In this document: one piece after another, positions 41,445 to 49,580 of the stretch
Layout of the letters: each line of letters begins with the position of its first letter
Position numbering within the stretch: the first letter of the stretch is position 1
DNA from: an uncultured Lachnospiraceae bacterium
GTDB taxonomy: Bacteria; Bacillota; Clostridia; Lachnospirales; Lachnospiraceae
DNA length: 60,732 nt
NCBI GenBank assembly: GCA_947178125.1
Contig: CAMWXB010000015.1
Coordinates: 1 to 60,732, forward strand
Reading direction: 5' to 3'
The notes under the pieces: model-generated
What the model was told of the DNA's origin: nothing
The model's database searches: none
What the model saw: the letters and a program-made list of their open reading frames with translations, nothing else
Program-made: the position numbers and the translations under genes

Positions 41445-42383
41445 TTAAGAAAAAAGATTTCTAAAAAATTCCGATACGGAGGTCTTCAGATTTTCAAAAA
41501 AACCTTTGACCGCCGATGTCAATGCGCTCTCGACCGCTTCGTTGATAGCCTCATTCGCATTCTCCACAATGCTGAGTCCATATTTTTCATACAGAGCCTG
41601 CGCCTGTTCCAGAAGATAATCCGCATTGAGCCCAAGCGAATCCATTTTCTTCAACAATGCAATGATCTTCTGTTTATCTTCTTCCGTCAGGCTGATACCG
41701 AAGGTCTGCTCGCCTTCCGCGATTGCTGCCCGAATACTCTCTTCATCGCCGATATCCAGTTCACCGCCTGCAACTTTTCCTTTCAGCCATGCGATCAATG
41801 CTTCCGCCTCATCCGAACCGGACTCACCCTGTATGCTTTCCGCCAGTTCCCCTGTCGTGATCAGTTCATCCAACGCCGTATCGAGCACCATATCCGATAC
41901 CGTTTCACCTGCCATCACTTCGTATGCTTTCAGCGCTCCGATCAATCCTGCCGTCCCCGAAATCGGCGTCGGCCCGACGACCAGCACATCCATATCCTTC
42001 ATTCCGGCAGTCAGCAGCGCATTCCGGTACATCCCGGTAGTACAGTAATTGATATTCTGGGTCGTTACTTTAACGCCGCTGCCTTCCGCTGCCTTCGTAA
42101 GCTTTACACTGGATAAAGATTTGCTCCCGATGACGGAATCGTCCAGATACGCATCCAGATACGCGTGCTCCGTCTCATTCGTAATAGACAGCACCGTGCA
42201 GTCTGACAGTTCAGCTTCCGTCAGCCCCATCAGCCGCAGTACTTCCGCCCGCTGCTCCGCAGACAGGTCAGCCCCCAGCACGACAACCGTATCTTTCGTC
42301 TCCGCTGCCTCTGCCGTCATTCCCGTGATACCGCAAAGCAAAAGTATCAGAAATGCCGTAAAGGTTCCAAACCACTTTTTCAT
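41445..42383 (-). CDS. DUF1002 (YpuA-like) secreted protein
   Basis: 312 residues with a signal peptide (MKKWFGTFTAFLILLLCGIT, then TAEAAE) and no further membrane helix. The mature region follows the DUF1002 pattern: VVVLGADLSAEQRAEVLRLM, ITNETEHAYLDAYLDDSVIG, VTTQNINYCTTGMYRNALLT and VLVVGPTPISGTAGLIGALK. The C-terminal third is helical and acidic. Members are found across Firmicutes, some linked to sporulation or the envelope, without known activity. The stop is followed by a double-hairpin terminator. Confidence 0.9.
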   Translation of the reverse strand: MKKWFGTFTAFLILLLCGITGMTAEAAETKDTVVVLGADLSAEQRAEVLRLMGLTEAELSDCTVLSITNETEHAYLDAYLDDSVIGSKSLSSVKLTKAAEGSGVKVTTQNINYCTTGMYRNALLTAGMKDMDVLVVGPTPISGTAGLIGALKAYEVMAGETVSDMVLDTALDELITTGELAESIQGESGSDEAEALIAWLKGKVAGGELDIGDEESIRAAIAEGEQTFGISLTEEDKQKIIALLKKMDSLGLNADYLLEQAQALYEKYGLSIVENANEAINEAVESALTSAVKGFFENLKTSVSEFFRNLFS

Positions 42384-42419
42384 AAAATTAACCTTGCCTT
42401 CCTCACAGTGCTCACCAGC

Positions 42420-43355
42420 CTAGCTTATATGTTGCAAAATCCACCGGTAAATATCTCCATAAACCTGTTCTCTGTCAGTTTCGTTCAACAGTTCATGACG
42501 GTCCTTTTCATACAATTTCATCTGCACATTCTGCATACCATGCTCCTGATAGGAATGATATACTTTTTTAACGCTCTCCCCATAATTCCCGACCGGGTCA
42601 TCCGCACCGGAAACAAGCAGGATTGGAAGCTGCTTCGGCATCTTTTCCAGTTTTCCCTCATCATAACAGTTATGGATCAGTTCAAAAAGCGCCGCGAAGC
42701 CATTCAAGGTAAATACGAAACCGCACAACGGATCCGCGATATAGCGGTCCACATTCTCCTCATTTCTTGAAAGCCAGTCAACTGTAGTCCTGGCGGGTCG
42801 GAACCGTTCATTGAACTTGCCAAAAGATGCCTTATCAATGAACCTGCCGACATGCCTGGAGCCGCAGAATACTTTCTGGACTGCTGTGACCGTCCTTGCT
42901 ATCATCAATGTAAGCTTCGACTGCATTCCCGTACCGACGATGACTGCGCCTCCTACACCGCTCCCATAGTTGAACAGATAATTTCTGGTAATAAAAGAGC
43001 CCATACTGTGTCCCATGATCAGATAGAGAATCCCGGGATACTGCTCCTGTATGATTTTCTTTAAACGGTGTACATCCCTCACCAGAACGCCTGCTGCATC
43101 TTCTTCGCAGAAATAGCCGTATGTGCCGCCTTCCGGCACCGATTTTCCATGCCCAAGATGATCTTCTCCCACGACGAGTATGCCTTTTTGGGCCAGAAAT
43201 TTTGCGAACTCGTCATAGCGTTCGATATGCTCCGCCATCCCGTGTACGATCTGAAAAATACAGACGGGCTTTTCCACGTCAGGAATCCATTTGACCGCAT
43301 GTATCCTGTTCTGCCGGTCTCTGGAATCAAAATAGAACTCTTCTTTCCGTATCAT
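42420..43355 (-). CDS. Alpha/beta hydrolase, monoacylglycerol lipase-like (serine aminopeptidase S33)
   Basis: 311 residues, no signal peptide. The nucleophile elbow is GHSMGS (LIMGHSMGSFITRNYLFNYG). The oxyanion region is QIVHGMAEHIERYDEFAKFL, EDHLGHGKSV follows, the catalytic Asp is in LLVSGADDPVGNYG, and the His is in EKDRHELLNE. This is the lysophospholipase/monoglyceride lipase pattern. It likely acts on short-chain lipids or esters; the substrate is unknown. It lies between metG and the DUF1002 gene, all leftward. Confidence 0.9.
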   Translation of the reverse strand: MIRKEEFYFDSRDRQNRIHAVKWIPDVEKPVCIFQIVHGMAEHIERYDEFAKFLAQKGILVVGEDHLGHGKSVPEGGTYGYFCEEDAAGVLVRDVHRLKKIIQEQYPGILYLIMGHSMGSFITRNYLFNYGSGVGGAVIVGTGMQSKLTLMIARTVTAVQKVFCGSRHVGRFIDKASFGKFNERFRPARTTVDWLSRNEENVDRYIADPLCGFVFTLNGFAALFELIHNCYDEGKLEKMPKQLPILLVSGADDPVGNYGESVKKVYHSYQEHGMQNVQMKLYEKDRHELLNETDREQVYGDIYRWILQHIS

Positions 43356-43388
43356 ATCATACTGCCTTTCTTATCAATTTCCTTCTTT

Positions 43389-45428
43389 TTAACAGATTTC
43401 CGCGCCTGCAGGCATTGTTCTCTCCGGTGTCATGAGCGCCAGCTTTCCGTCCGCATCTTCCGCACACAATAACATTCCTTCCGATGTCATTCCCGCAATT
43501 TCTCTTGGCGCCAGATTGGTCAGCACCATTACTTTTTTCCCGACCATTTCTTCCGCACTGTAATGTTGTTTGATTCCTGATAAAATCTGCTTTATGGAAG
43601 AACCGACGCGCACCTGTGAGCAGAGCAGTTTCTTCGACTTTGGCACTTCCCTGCACTCCAGAATCTCTCCCACCTGAAACTGGCACTTGTCAAAATCATC
43701 ATAGGAAATTGTCGCTTTCGGCTCTATATCCATGACGTTCTCCGCCTCTGCCTCTTTTTCTTCCGAACCTGCCTCATCGGCTGTTTCTCCTGTTTCGGCC
43801 GCCTTCCGCTCTGCGAACATCGCCTCTACCTTCTCCATGACTTCCTTGAGGTCACGGCGTACAAAAAGTATCTCCGGTGCGTCCGTTACCCGGTTGCCGG
43901 ACGGATAAAAACTGGATGCTTTCATAATATCCTGATTCTTCGCGCATTCCTCAAGCGTTTCAAAATCAATCAGCTGTGCATGAAGCTGCTCCGCAATCTT
44001 TGCGGCTGTTTCCGGCATAAAGGGCTCTAACAGGCTGGCGCCGGTCAAAATGCCGTTCAACAGATTATAAAGAACCGTCGCAAGACGTTCCCTCTTTGCC
44101 TCGTCCTTAGCCAAAGCCCAGGGCATCGTCTCATCAATATATTTATTGCAGCGCTTGAATAATACAAAAACTTCCGTAATGGCATCCGCCACGCGCAGAT
44201 GGTCCATCTTCTCGCTGACCCTTGTATAAGTATTTACAAGAACTTCCCACAGATCGGAATCCACATCCTCCTCGACTGCTGCCACACCGACTTTTGTATT
44301 TTCCACAACGCCGCCGAAATATTTGTTGCTCATGGAAATCGTTCTGTTCACCAGATTGCCAAGCGTATTGGCAAGGTCGGAATTGAACCGTTCCACCATC
44401 AGATCCCATGTGATAACGCCGTCATTCTCAAAAGGCATTTCATGCAGTACAAAATAGCGGACCGCATCCACGCCGAAAAAGCTGATCAGGTCTTCTGCAT
44501 AAATCACATTTCCTTTGGATTTACTCATCTTGCCGTCGCCCTGCAGCAGCCATGGATGCCCGAAAATCTGTTTCGGAAGCGGCTCGCCTAATGCCATCAG
44601 GAAAATAGGCCAGTAAATCGTATGGAAACGAATGATATCTTTGCCGATCAAATGCAGATCTGCCGGCCACAGTTCCCGATACTGCTCTGAATTGTTTCCA
44701 TCCGCATCATAACCGATACCCGTAATATAATTCGACAGTGCATCCAGCCATACATAGACAACGTGCTTCTCATCGAAATCCACCGGAATACCCCATTTAA
44801 AGGATGTTCTGGACACGCACAGATCCTGTAAGCCGGGAAGCAGGAAATTATTCATCATCTCATTTTTCCGGGATACCGGCTGAATAAATTCCGGATGGCT
44901 GTTGATATGTTTAATCAGTCTGTCGGCATACTTGCTCATTTTGAAGAAATAAGCTTCCTCTTTGGCCGGCTTGACCTCCCGCCCGCAGTCCGGGCATTTA
45001 CCGTCCACAAGCTGGGATTCCGTCCAGAAAGATTCACAGGGTGTACAGTAAAGCCCCTCATAAGAGCCTTTGTAAATATCTCCCTGTTCATACAGCTTCT
45101 TAAAAATTTTCTGTACCTGTCTTTCATGATATTCGTCAGTCGTCCGAATGAACTTATCATAAGAAGTATTTAAAGAATCACAGATAGAACGAATGGTTCC
45201 TGCCACGCCATCCACAAACTGTTTTGGCGTGATACCCGCTTCCTGCGCTTTTAACTCTATCTTCTGACCATGCTCATCAGTCCCGGTCTGGAAAAAGACA
45301 TCATAACCATCCTTTCTCTTGAATCTGGCGATGCTGTCCGCCAATACGATCTCATAGCTGTTCCCGATATGAGGTTTGCCGGACGTATAGGCAATCGCCG
45401 TTGTAATATAGTATTTTCTCTTGTTCAT
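43389..45428 (-). CDS. metG: Methionyl-tRNA synthetase with C-terminal tRNA-binding domain
   Basis: 679 residues. Class I signatures are HIGH as KPHIGNSYE near the N-terminus and KMSKS as GKMSKSKGN near residue 300. A zinc knuckle is present (CTPCESFWTESQLVDGKCPD then CG). After the anticodon-binding helical domain comes an acidic linker and an EMAP/TRBD domain (DDFDKCQFQVGEILECREVP, KKVMVLTNLAPREIAGMTSE) that improves tRNA binding. The ATG of MNKRKYYITT is used, with GGAGGTAAAC upstream. It is under control of a T-box leader specific for methionine (45558-45864). Confidence 0.97.
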   Translation of the reverse strand: MNKRKYYITTAIAYTSGKPHIGNSYEIVLADSIARFKRKDGYDVFFQTGTDEHGQKIELKAQEAGITPKQFVDGVAGTIRSICDSLNTSYDKFIRTTDEYHERQVQKIFKKLYEQGDIYKGSYEGLYCTPCESFWTESQLVDGKCPDCGREVKPAKEEAYFFKMSKYADRLIKHINSHPEFIQPVSRKNEMMNNFLLPGLQDLCVSRTSFKWGIPVDFDEKHVVYVWLDALSNYITGIGYDADGNNSEQYRELWPADLHLIGKDIIRFHTIYWPIFLMALGEPLPKQIFGHPWLLQGDGKMSKSKGNVIYAEDLISFFGVDAVRYFVLHEMPFENDGVITWDLMVERFNSDLANTLGNLVNRTISMSNKYFGGVVENTKVGVAAVEEDVDSDLWEVLVNTYTRVSEKMDHLRVADAITEVFVLFKRCNKYIDETMPWALAKDEAKRERLATVLYNLLNGILTGASLLEPFMPETAAKIAEQLHAQLIDFETLEECAKNQDIMKASSFYPSGNRVTDAPEILFVRRDLKEVMEKVEAMFAERKAAETGETADEAGSEEKEAEAENVMDIEPKATISYDDFDKCQFQVGEILECREVPKSKKLLCSQVRVGSSIKQILSGIKQHYSAEEMVGKKVMVLTNLAPREIAGMTSEGMLLCAEDADGKLALMTPERTMPAGAEIC

Positions 45429-45557
45429 GTTTACCTCCATTCCGAAGCGTTTTACGCTGAGAACACGGGCAGAATATCAGATTCTGCTCTGCGGCCAATA
45501 GAATTTGTGACGCTTCGGCACAAATTCCGCTTCTTTAAAGCAGCATAATTTTCTCAT

Positions 45558-45864
45558 TTAAAAAACCGCCCTCTCATATTCTTTCAAAATATAAGAAGAC
45601 GGCCATTGACCGTGTTACCACTTCTTTTCACTATGCCCTCGCGGACACAGCCTCATCAGGTACCTCACGATACCCCGCCGCTATAACAGGCGGAACCTGT
45701 TGCGCCCTCACCAATAAGCTCAGACACACTGCTCGGAAGCCATCTTCGGTATGTTCCTTCTCCATCCCTCTCAGCCGCCGCGCATTACGGACACTCATGT
45801 GCAATGGGATGTTCTCTGTAAAGAACTTGCATACTTACTCTCTTCGTCATTGCTTTTTCTATAT
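45558..45864 (-). promoter_or_regulatory. T-box riboswitch of metG with AUG specifier
   Basis: About 307 bases of leader. Stem I begins with GAAGAGAGTAAGTATG. GTATG pairs with CATAC and GAAG pairs with CTTC on the far side; the internal loop CGAAGATGGC holds the methionine specifier AUG (45743-45741). The T-box bulge sequence GTGGTAACACGG (about 45621-45610) should base-pair with the uncharged tRNA-Met end. A terminator stem from CCGTCTTC to GAGGGCGG is followed by TTTTTT. Uncharged tRNA-Met should switch it to antitermination and allow metG expression. Confidence 0.9.
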
Positions 45865-45870
45865 AGTGTT

Positions 45871-45899
45871 AGCCTATCATAAAGATTTTATGTTGTCAA
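45871..45899 (-). promoter_or_regulatory. metG promoter
   Basis: On the minus strand a consensus TTGACA (45899-45894) and TAGGCT (45876-45871) are 17 bp apart, placing the transcription start just before the T-box leader. Confidence 0.75.
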
Positions 45900-46075
45900 T
45901 CGGGAGCGGGCGTTAATTCTTTGGCAATTTTCTGCACTCCTGCTTTTTCCGCATAGATTTCTTTCTTCCGCACAAACTATATCTGTCCGGTAAAAAATTT
46001 TCGGTGGAAAATCATATAGGCAGCCTGACAGCTGCTTCTGAACCTGAATTATGAACAGAAATGGAGGATTTATTC
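45900..46075. other. Intergenic region between metG leader and DUF3892 gene
   Basis: The region carries small inverted repeats: ATTTTC-GGTG-GAAAAT (about 45998-46013) and GCAGC-CTGACA-GCTGC (about 46019-46034), the latter near the expected promoter or leader of the rightward DUF3892 gene. No gene or convincing promoter was found in it. Confidence 0.4.
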
Positions 46076-46378
46076 ATGAAGGATATAGATAAAGACACTT
46101 TGAGCGAGGCCCTCGCAAGGAATACGCTGGATGACATCCCCCAGCCCAAAAGCGATGCCAAAGAAATTGTCGGTCTGGTAAAAAGCAGCGGACGTATCAA
46201 CGGATATCAATTATCCGACGGCTCCACCGTTTCCAGAGAAGAGGGCGTCGCCCTCGCAAAAGACGGGGAAATCAAAGGCGTCGGAATTGCACACAGGAAA
46301 GATACGGAATATCTAAAATCGATTCCCGACGATTCCGAAAATAACAATCTCGGAAATCTCCCTTCCGTATCCGGATAA
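46076..46378 (+). CDS. DUF3892 domain-containing small protein
   Basis: About 100 residues, soluble. The DUF3892 core is visible: GRINGYQLSDGSTVSREEGV, ALAKDGEIKGVGIAHRKDTE and YLKSIPDDSENNNLGNLPSV. The function of the family is unknown; members are short beta-rich proteins in Firmicutes, often single genes. The start is the ATG after GGAGGATTTATTC; an ATG five codons earlier overlaps the ribosome binding site. It is the only rightward gene between 30.4 kb and the end of the window. Confidence 0.85.
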   Translation: MKDIDKDTLSEALARNTLDDIPQPKSDAKEIVGLVKSSGRINGYQLSDGSTVSREEGVALAKDGEIKGVGIAHRKDTEYLKSIPDDSENNNLGNLPSVSG

Positions 46379-46412
46379 ATTTCTATGAGAGTCCGTTTAA
46401 AAGGACAAATAA

Positions 46413-46455
46413 AAGCAGTGAACGCGATAAGTGCATCATTTCCCGTTCACTGCTT
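46413..46455. terminator. Bidirectional terminator-like hairpin
   Basis: AAGCAGTGAACG (46413-46424) pairs perfectly with CGTTCACTGCTT (46444-46455). It lies between the convergent DUF3892 gene and the small coiled-coil gene. U-tracts are weak. Confidence 0.6.
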
Positions 46456-46481
46456 ATCCTAGTCTATCAAGCACGCCTCTA

Positions 46482-46676
46482 TTATGCCCTATTAAAATTC
46501 AGTAATTCCTCTGCCCGTTCTGCCGAAAACTGATAATCATTAATAAGATGCTTCCTGATTTCCTCTTCCGGGATTTCGGCTTTACGCATGAAGCTGATGG
46601 TGGCTTTTATGCCCTGCTTCAACTCACTGATGGTGTTCTCCTGTTTATCGATCGTATCCTGCATTTCCTCAATCAT
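46482..46676 (-). CDS. Small helical protein of unknown family (64 residues)
   Basis: The first half is a predicted coiled coil (EMQDTIDKQENTISELKQGI). The second half is a helical pair (AEIPEEEIRKHLINDYQFSA then ERAEELLNF) resembling the short three-helix ends seen in some nuclease and DNA-binding proteins. The ATG overlaps the stop of the 300-residue gene upstream (ATGA), so the two are made together. I do not recognise a family; the shared coiled-coil character suggests the two products interact. Confidence 0.6.
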   Translation of the reverse strand: MIEEMQDTIDKQENTISELKQGIKATISFMRKAEIPEEEIRKHLINDYQFSAERAEELLNFNRA

Positions 46677-47575
46677 TGATTTTCATACAGGTACAGCGTA
46701 TTGTCCGCTTCATCATATCGGTACCGCAGCGTTTGTATTTTCAGTTCCTGAAGCCGTTCCTGCGCATCCCCGATCTGTTTTTTCGCATCTTCTACCTGCC
46801 CCTTCGTATCGCCCAGTTCTTTCTGCGTATCCTCAATCTCCTTTCTGGCATCCTCCAGCTGATTTATCATCTGCTGTATCTGGACATTCATGCTCTCAAA
46901 TCGGTTCGTGATATCAGATACATTCTGCTCGATAGAAGTTTTTAATGCACCCTGTATCTCCCCTATTTTTATTTTCAACTCGCTGTCCGTCGTTTCAAGA
47001 GCGTCTATTTTGCTATAAATAGCCGAAATATCAGTATCGACCTGTCCCATCTGTTTTTCAATCTCGCTGATTTGCTTCTGAATGACCGGAATTGATTTGC
47101 TGTCCATTACCTTCACCAACTCATTCAATTCATTCAATGTATCTTGTGTTTTCTGTATTTTTGTGAGGAAATTGGTGATACCACCCGCAATTTCTTCTAC
47201 CTGCTCCCGCAGCAGAAGATTATCTTCCTGTGCTGCAACGGTCGTTTCCAATGTTTCTTTGATGCGGGACATAGACTCGGATAATTCTTCTATCTTTTCT
47301 CCAAAATATTCTATGTCCACCAAGTACTGCTGTTTTAACTCTTCCTCCGCCGGATTTACGGCAAACATTACTTCCGGCGTTTCCGTAAAGACCTCCGCTT
47401 TCATCTGTTCTCGGCCTGCGTTCTTTTGCCAGAGCAGCATCAGGCACAAAATAATACTTGCCAATATCACAATACCGATTACACATAAAATTACAAAATT
47501 TCCGTTCTTTTCCGGATCATTTCTTCTCTCGCTGATATAATCCGACACTTTTGTCATAAATTCTCTCATACGCAT
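46673..47575 (-). CDS. Membrane-anchored long coiled-coil protein of unknown function
   Basis: 300 residues. A 25-residue cytoplasmic N-terminus is followed by one membrane helix (about residues 25-49, FVILCVIGIVILASIILCLM) and an extracytoplasmic domain that is almost entirely coiled coil (about 75-275). Near the C-terminus are heptad-like repeats (DARKEIEDTQKELGDTKGQV then EDAKKQIGDAQERLQ) and a short end, YRYDEADNTLYLYENQ. The composition recalls tape-measure or division-type scaffolds, but no family is recognised. AAGGAGAGTTT precedes the ATG. It is cotranscribed with the 64-residue protein. Confidence 0.7.
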   Translation of the reverse strand: MRMREFMTKVSDYISERRNDPEKNGNFVILCVIGIVILASIILCLMLLWQKNAGREQMKAEVFTETPEVMFAVNPAEEELKQQYLVDIEYFGEKIEELSESMSRIKETLETTVAAQEDNLLLREQVEEIAGGITNFLTKIQKTQDTLNELNELVKVMDSKSIPVIQKQISEIEKQMGQVDTDISAIYSKIDALETTDSELKIKIGEIQGALKTSIEQNVSDITNRFESMNVQIQQMINQLEDARKEIEDTQKELGDTKGQVEDAKKQIGDAQERLQELKIQTLRYRYDEADNTLYLYENQ

Positions 47576-47740
47576 AAACTCTCCTTCTTTATTCTGTTCA
47601 TTTTTGTACCAAATCGTTTGGAATCATGGCGAATCGCCGAATTACTTTGAGCTCAGATGTGAATGACTTCAAAAGATTGTAAATGTACGATATCAGAATT
47701 ATTTTCCGAATGCAATATCGGAAATTTTCACAAACATTTC

Positions 47741-47786
47741 AAAAAAAGAGCCGGAAAAACACCGCTATGCCCGATGTATTCCGGCT
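47741..47786 (-). terminator. Terminator after map
   Basis: Read leftward: AGCCGGAA (47786-47779) pairs with TTCCGGCT (47756-47749), followed by CTTTTTTT. It ends the leftward map transcript in the 294-bp gap before the coiled-coil gene. Confidence 0.8.
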
Positions 47787-47869
47787 TTCTATATGTCAAA
47801 AAGGATTTAGCCTGTCATAAAATTTTCCTGTTACAAACACTTTATCTGTCAAAAATTTTTAAGATAAAT

Positions 47870-48742
47870 CTACCATGTAAGAACCTCGTACCCATCCTCA
47901 GTAACGGCCACAGTCACTTCCCACTGGGCGGAGGGCTGCCCGTCCTCGGTATATACAGTCCAGCCGTTATCGTCATCGATATAAATGTCGGCCCTTCCCA
48001 TATTGACCATCGGCTCAATCGTAAATACCATACCGGGCACCATCAGCATCTCCGTTCCGCGGCTCGTAACATAGCTGACAAAAGGTTCCTCATGAAATTC
48101 CAGCCCGACGCCGTGACCGCCGATTTCCCGGACGATAGAATAACCGTTCGCCTTCGCATAGTCATTGATGGCCTGTGCCATATCCCCCAGAAAATTCCAG
48201 GGTTTTACCTGTTCCAGACCGATATCCAGGCATTTGTGCGCCTTCTCCACCAGTTCCCGCGTCTTTGGCGCAACATTTCCCAGCATGAACATTCTGGAAG
48301 AATCTGAAAAATAGCCTTGGTAGATTGTGGAAACATCCACATTGACAATATCACCGTCCTTCAAAATATCTTTTTCGGAAGGGATTCCGTGACAGACCTG
48401 GTCGTTGAGCGAAGTGCAGACGCTTTTGGGAAAACCTTCGTAACCAAGGGGTGCCGGAATTCCGCCCATCTGCGCCGTCTTCTCACAGACAAGGCGGTCG
48501 ATTTCCTCCGTGGACATGCCGATTCGGATATTCTCCGCCACATAGTCGAGTACCGCAATATTGATCTTGCTGCTCTCTTTAATCCCTTCTATCTGCTCCT
48601 TCGATTTGAGCATATCATGACTCGGTACAATATGGCCTTCCAACGCATACTTCTGTATCTTTTCATCAAAAGCCATATGGCAGCTTTTATATTTACGCCC
48701 GCTGTTGCACCAGCACGGGTCATTTCTTCCCAGTTTTTTCAT
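47870..48742 (-). CDS. map: Type I methionine aminopeptidase with N-terminal SEC-C zinc motif
   Basis: 290 residues. The first 22 residues are a SEC-C motif (KLGRNDPCWCNSGRKYKSCH) that probably binds zinc and helps ribosome or partner binding. The peptidase domain follows with all five metal ligands: Asp in NVDVSTIYQGYFSDSSRMF (two), His in GHGVGLEFHEEP, Glu in TIEPMV and Glu in WEVTVAVTEDGYEVLT. It removes the initiator methionine from nascent proteins. The SEC-C-tailed form is common in Clostridia. A 12-bp perfect hairpin lies between it and rpe. AAGGAATGGCAAAAA precedes the ATG. Confidence 0.95.
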   Translation of the reverse strand: MKKLGRNDPCWCNSGRKYKSCHMAFDEKIQKYALEGHIVPSHDMLKSKEQIEGIKESSKINIAVLDYVAENIRIGMSTEEIDRLVCEKTAQMGGIPAPLGYEGFPKSVCTSLNDQVCHGIPSEKDILKDGDIVNVDVSTIYQGYFSDSSRMFMLGNVAPKTRELVEKAHKCLDIGLEQVKPWNFLGDMAQAINDYAKANGYSIVREIGGHGVGLEFHEEPFVSYVTSRGTEMLMVPGMVFTIEPMVNMGRADIYIDDDNGWTVYTEDGQPSAQWEVTVAVTEDGYEVLTW

Positions 48743-48786
48743 TTTTTGCCATTCCTTACTGTATCAATTTATTCAACCTTATAACG

Positions 48787-48831
48787 TTTCCGTCTCCGCA
48801 GGAACCATATGCGGCCCGGCGGAGACGGAAA
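48787..48831. other. Long hairpin between rpe and map
   Basis: TTTCCGTCTCCG (48787-48798) and CGGAGACGGAAA (48820-48831) are perfect complements around a 21-base loop. It begins two bases after the rpe stop codon when read leftward. There is no U-run after it, so it is more likely an mRNA 3'-end protector or processing site than a terminator. Confidence 0.7.
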
Positions 48832-48833
48832 TC

Positions 48834-49496
48834 TCATGGTTTCTCTGCAAAAATCTCCAGATACCGCGTAACATTCTCCCGGATATTTCCATGAAAAACA
48901 GAGGAACCGGCTACGATCACATTGGCGCCTGCATCGAGGACGACCGATACGTTGTCCGCCGTAATGCCGCCGTCTACCTGAATATCCAGACCGAGTCCCA
49001 TTTCTTCCGCCATCCGCCGGGCACTGCCGATGCGCTCCGTCGATTCCGGAATATATTTCTGGCCTCCGAATCCGGGTTCCACCGTCATGACCAAAAGCAT
49101 GTCCAGTTTTCCAAGATACGGCCTGACCGCTTCGACCGGCGTTGCCGGCTTAATGGAAAGACCGGCCCTGCAGCCGGCACGATGTATTTTCTCGATCACG
49201 CCGTCTACATCCTTTGCTGCTTCCAAATGAAAAGTAATACCATCCGCTCCGCATTTTGCAAATTCCTCAATATAACGCTCCGGCTCCACAATCATCAGAT
49301 GCACATCAAAAAATTTACCTGTTACCTTTCTGATCGTCGAAATAACAGGCATCCCAAAAGAAATCGATGGCACGAACACACCATCCATAACATCAATATG
49401 AATATATTCTGCGCCTGCTTCATCCGCCTCTGTGATCTGCTTTCCAAGAATGCCGAAATCTGCAGCAAGTATAGACGGCGATAAAATTTTTTTCAA
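48834..49496 (-). CDS. rpe: Ribulose-phosphate 3-epimerase
   Basis: 220 residues. It interconverts ribulose-5-phosphate and xylulose-5-phosphate. Family motifs are LSPSILAADFGILGKQI, EYIHIDVMDGVFVPSISFG, FDVHLMIVEPERYI, VEPGFGGQKYIPES and IQVDGGITADNVSVVLDAGA. The start codon is TTG (49496-49494), with AGGAGG seven bases upstream and no competing ATG before LSPSIL; normal family N-termini begin at this point. It ends the pentose locus, behind the two transketolase genes, and would feed xylulose-5-phosphate made by AraD into the pathway. Confidence 0.95.
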   Translation of the reverse strand: MKKILSPSILAADFGILGKQITEADEAGAEYIHIDVMDGVFVPSISFGMPVISTIRKVTGKFFDVHLMIVEPERYIEEFAKCGADGITFHLEAAKDVDGVIEKIHRAGCRAGLSIKPATPVEAVRPYLGKLDMLLVMTVEPGFGGQKYIPESTERIGSARRMAEEMGLGLDIQVDGGITADNVSVVLDAGANVIVAGSSVFHGNIRENVTRYLEIFAEKP

Positions 49497-49532
49497 TAGA
49501 TTTCCTCCTCACGAATGTGAACACACTCACGA

Positions 49533-49560
49533 AGAATGGCTCCTGAGAGCCATTCTTCCG
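49533..49560. repeat. Perfect 12-bp hairpin between transketolase and rpe genes
   Basis: GAAGAATGGCTC-CTGA-GAGCCATTCTTC. The GAAGAAT...ATTCTTC ends and the four-base loop (TCAG read leftward) resemble P4 of the structured repeat family (copies A, B and E), so it may be a solitary P4 unit. Confidence 0.6.
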
Positions 49561-49580
49561 TATAAAATACTATTTAAAAA

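Noticed and set aside
41403..42116. Rightward 237-codon frame over the DUF1002 gene
   Set aside because: Antisense to a clear secreted DUF1002 protein; no ribosome binding site.
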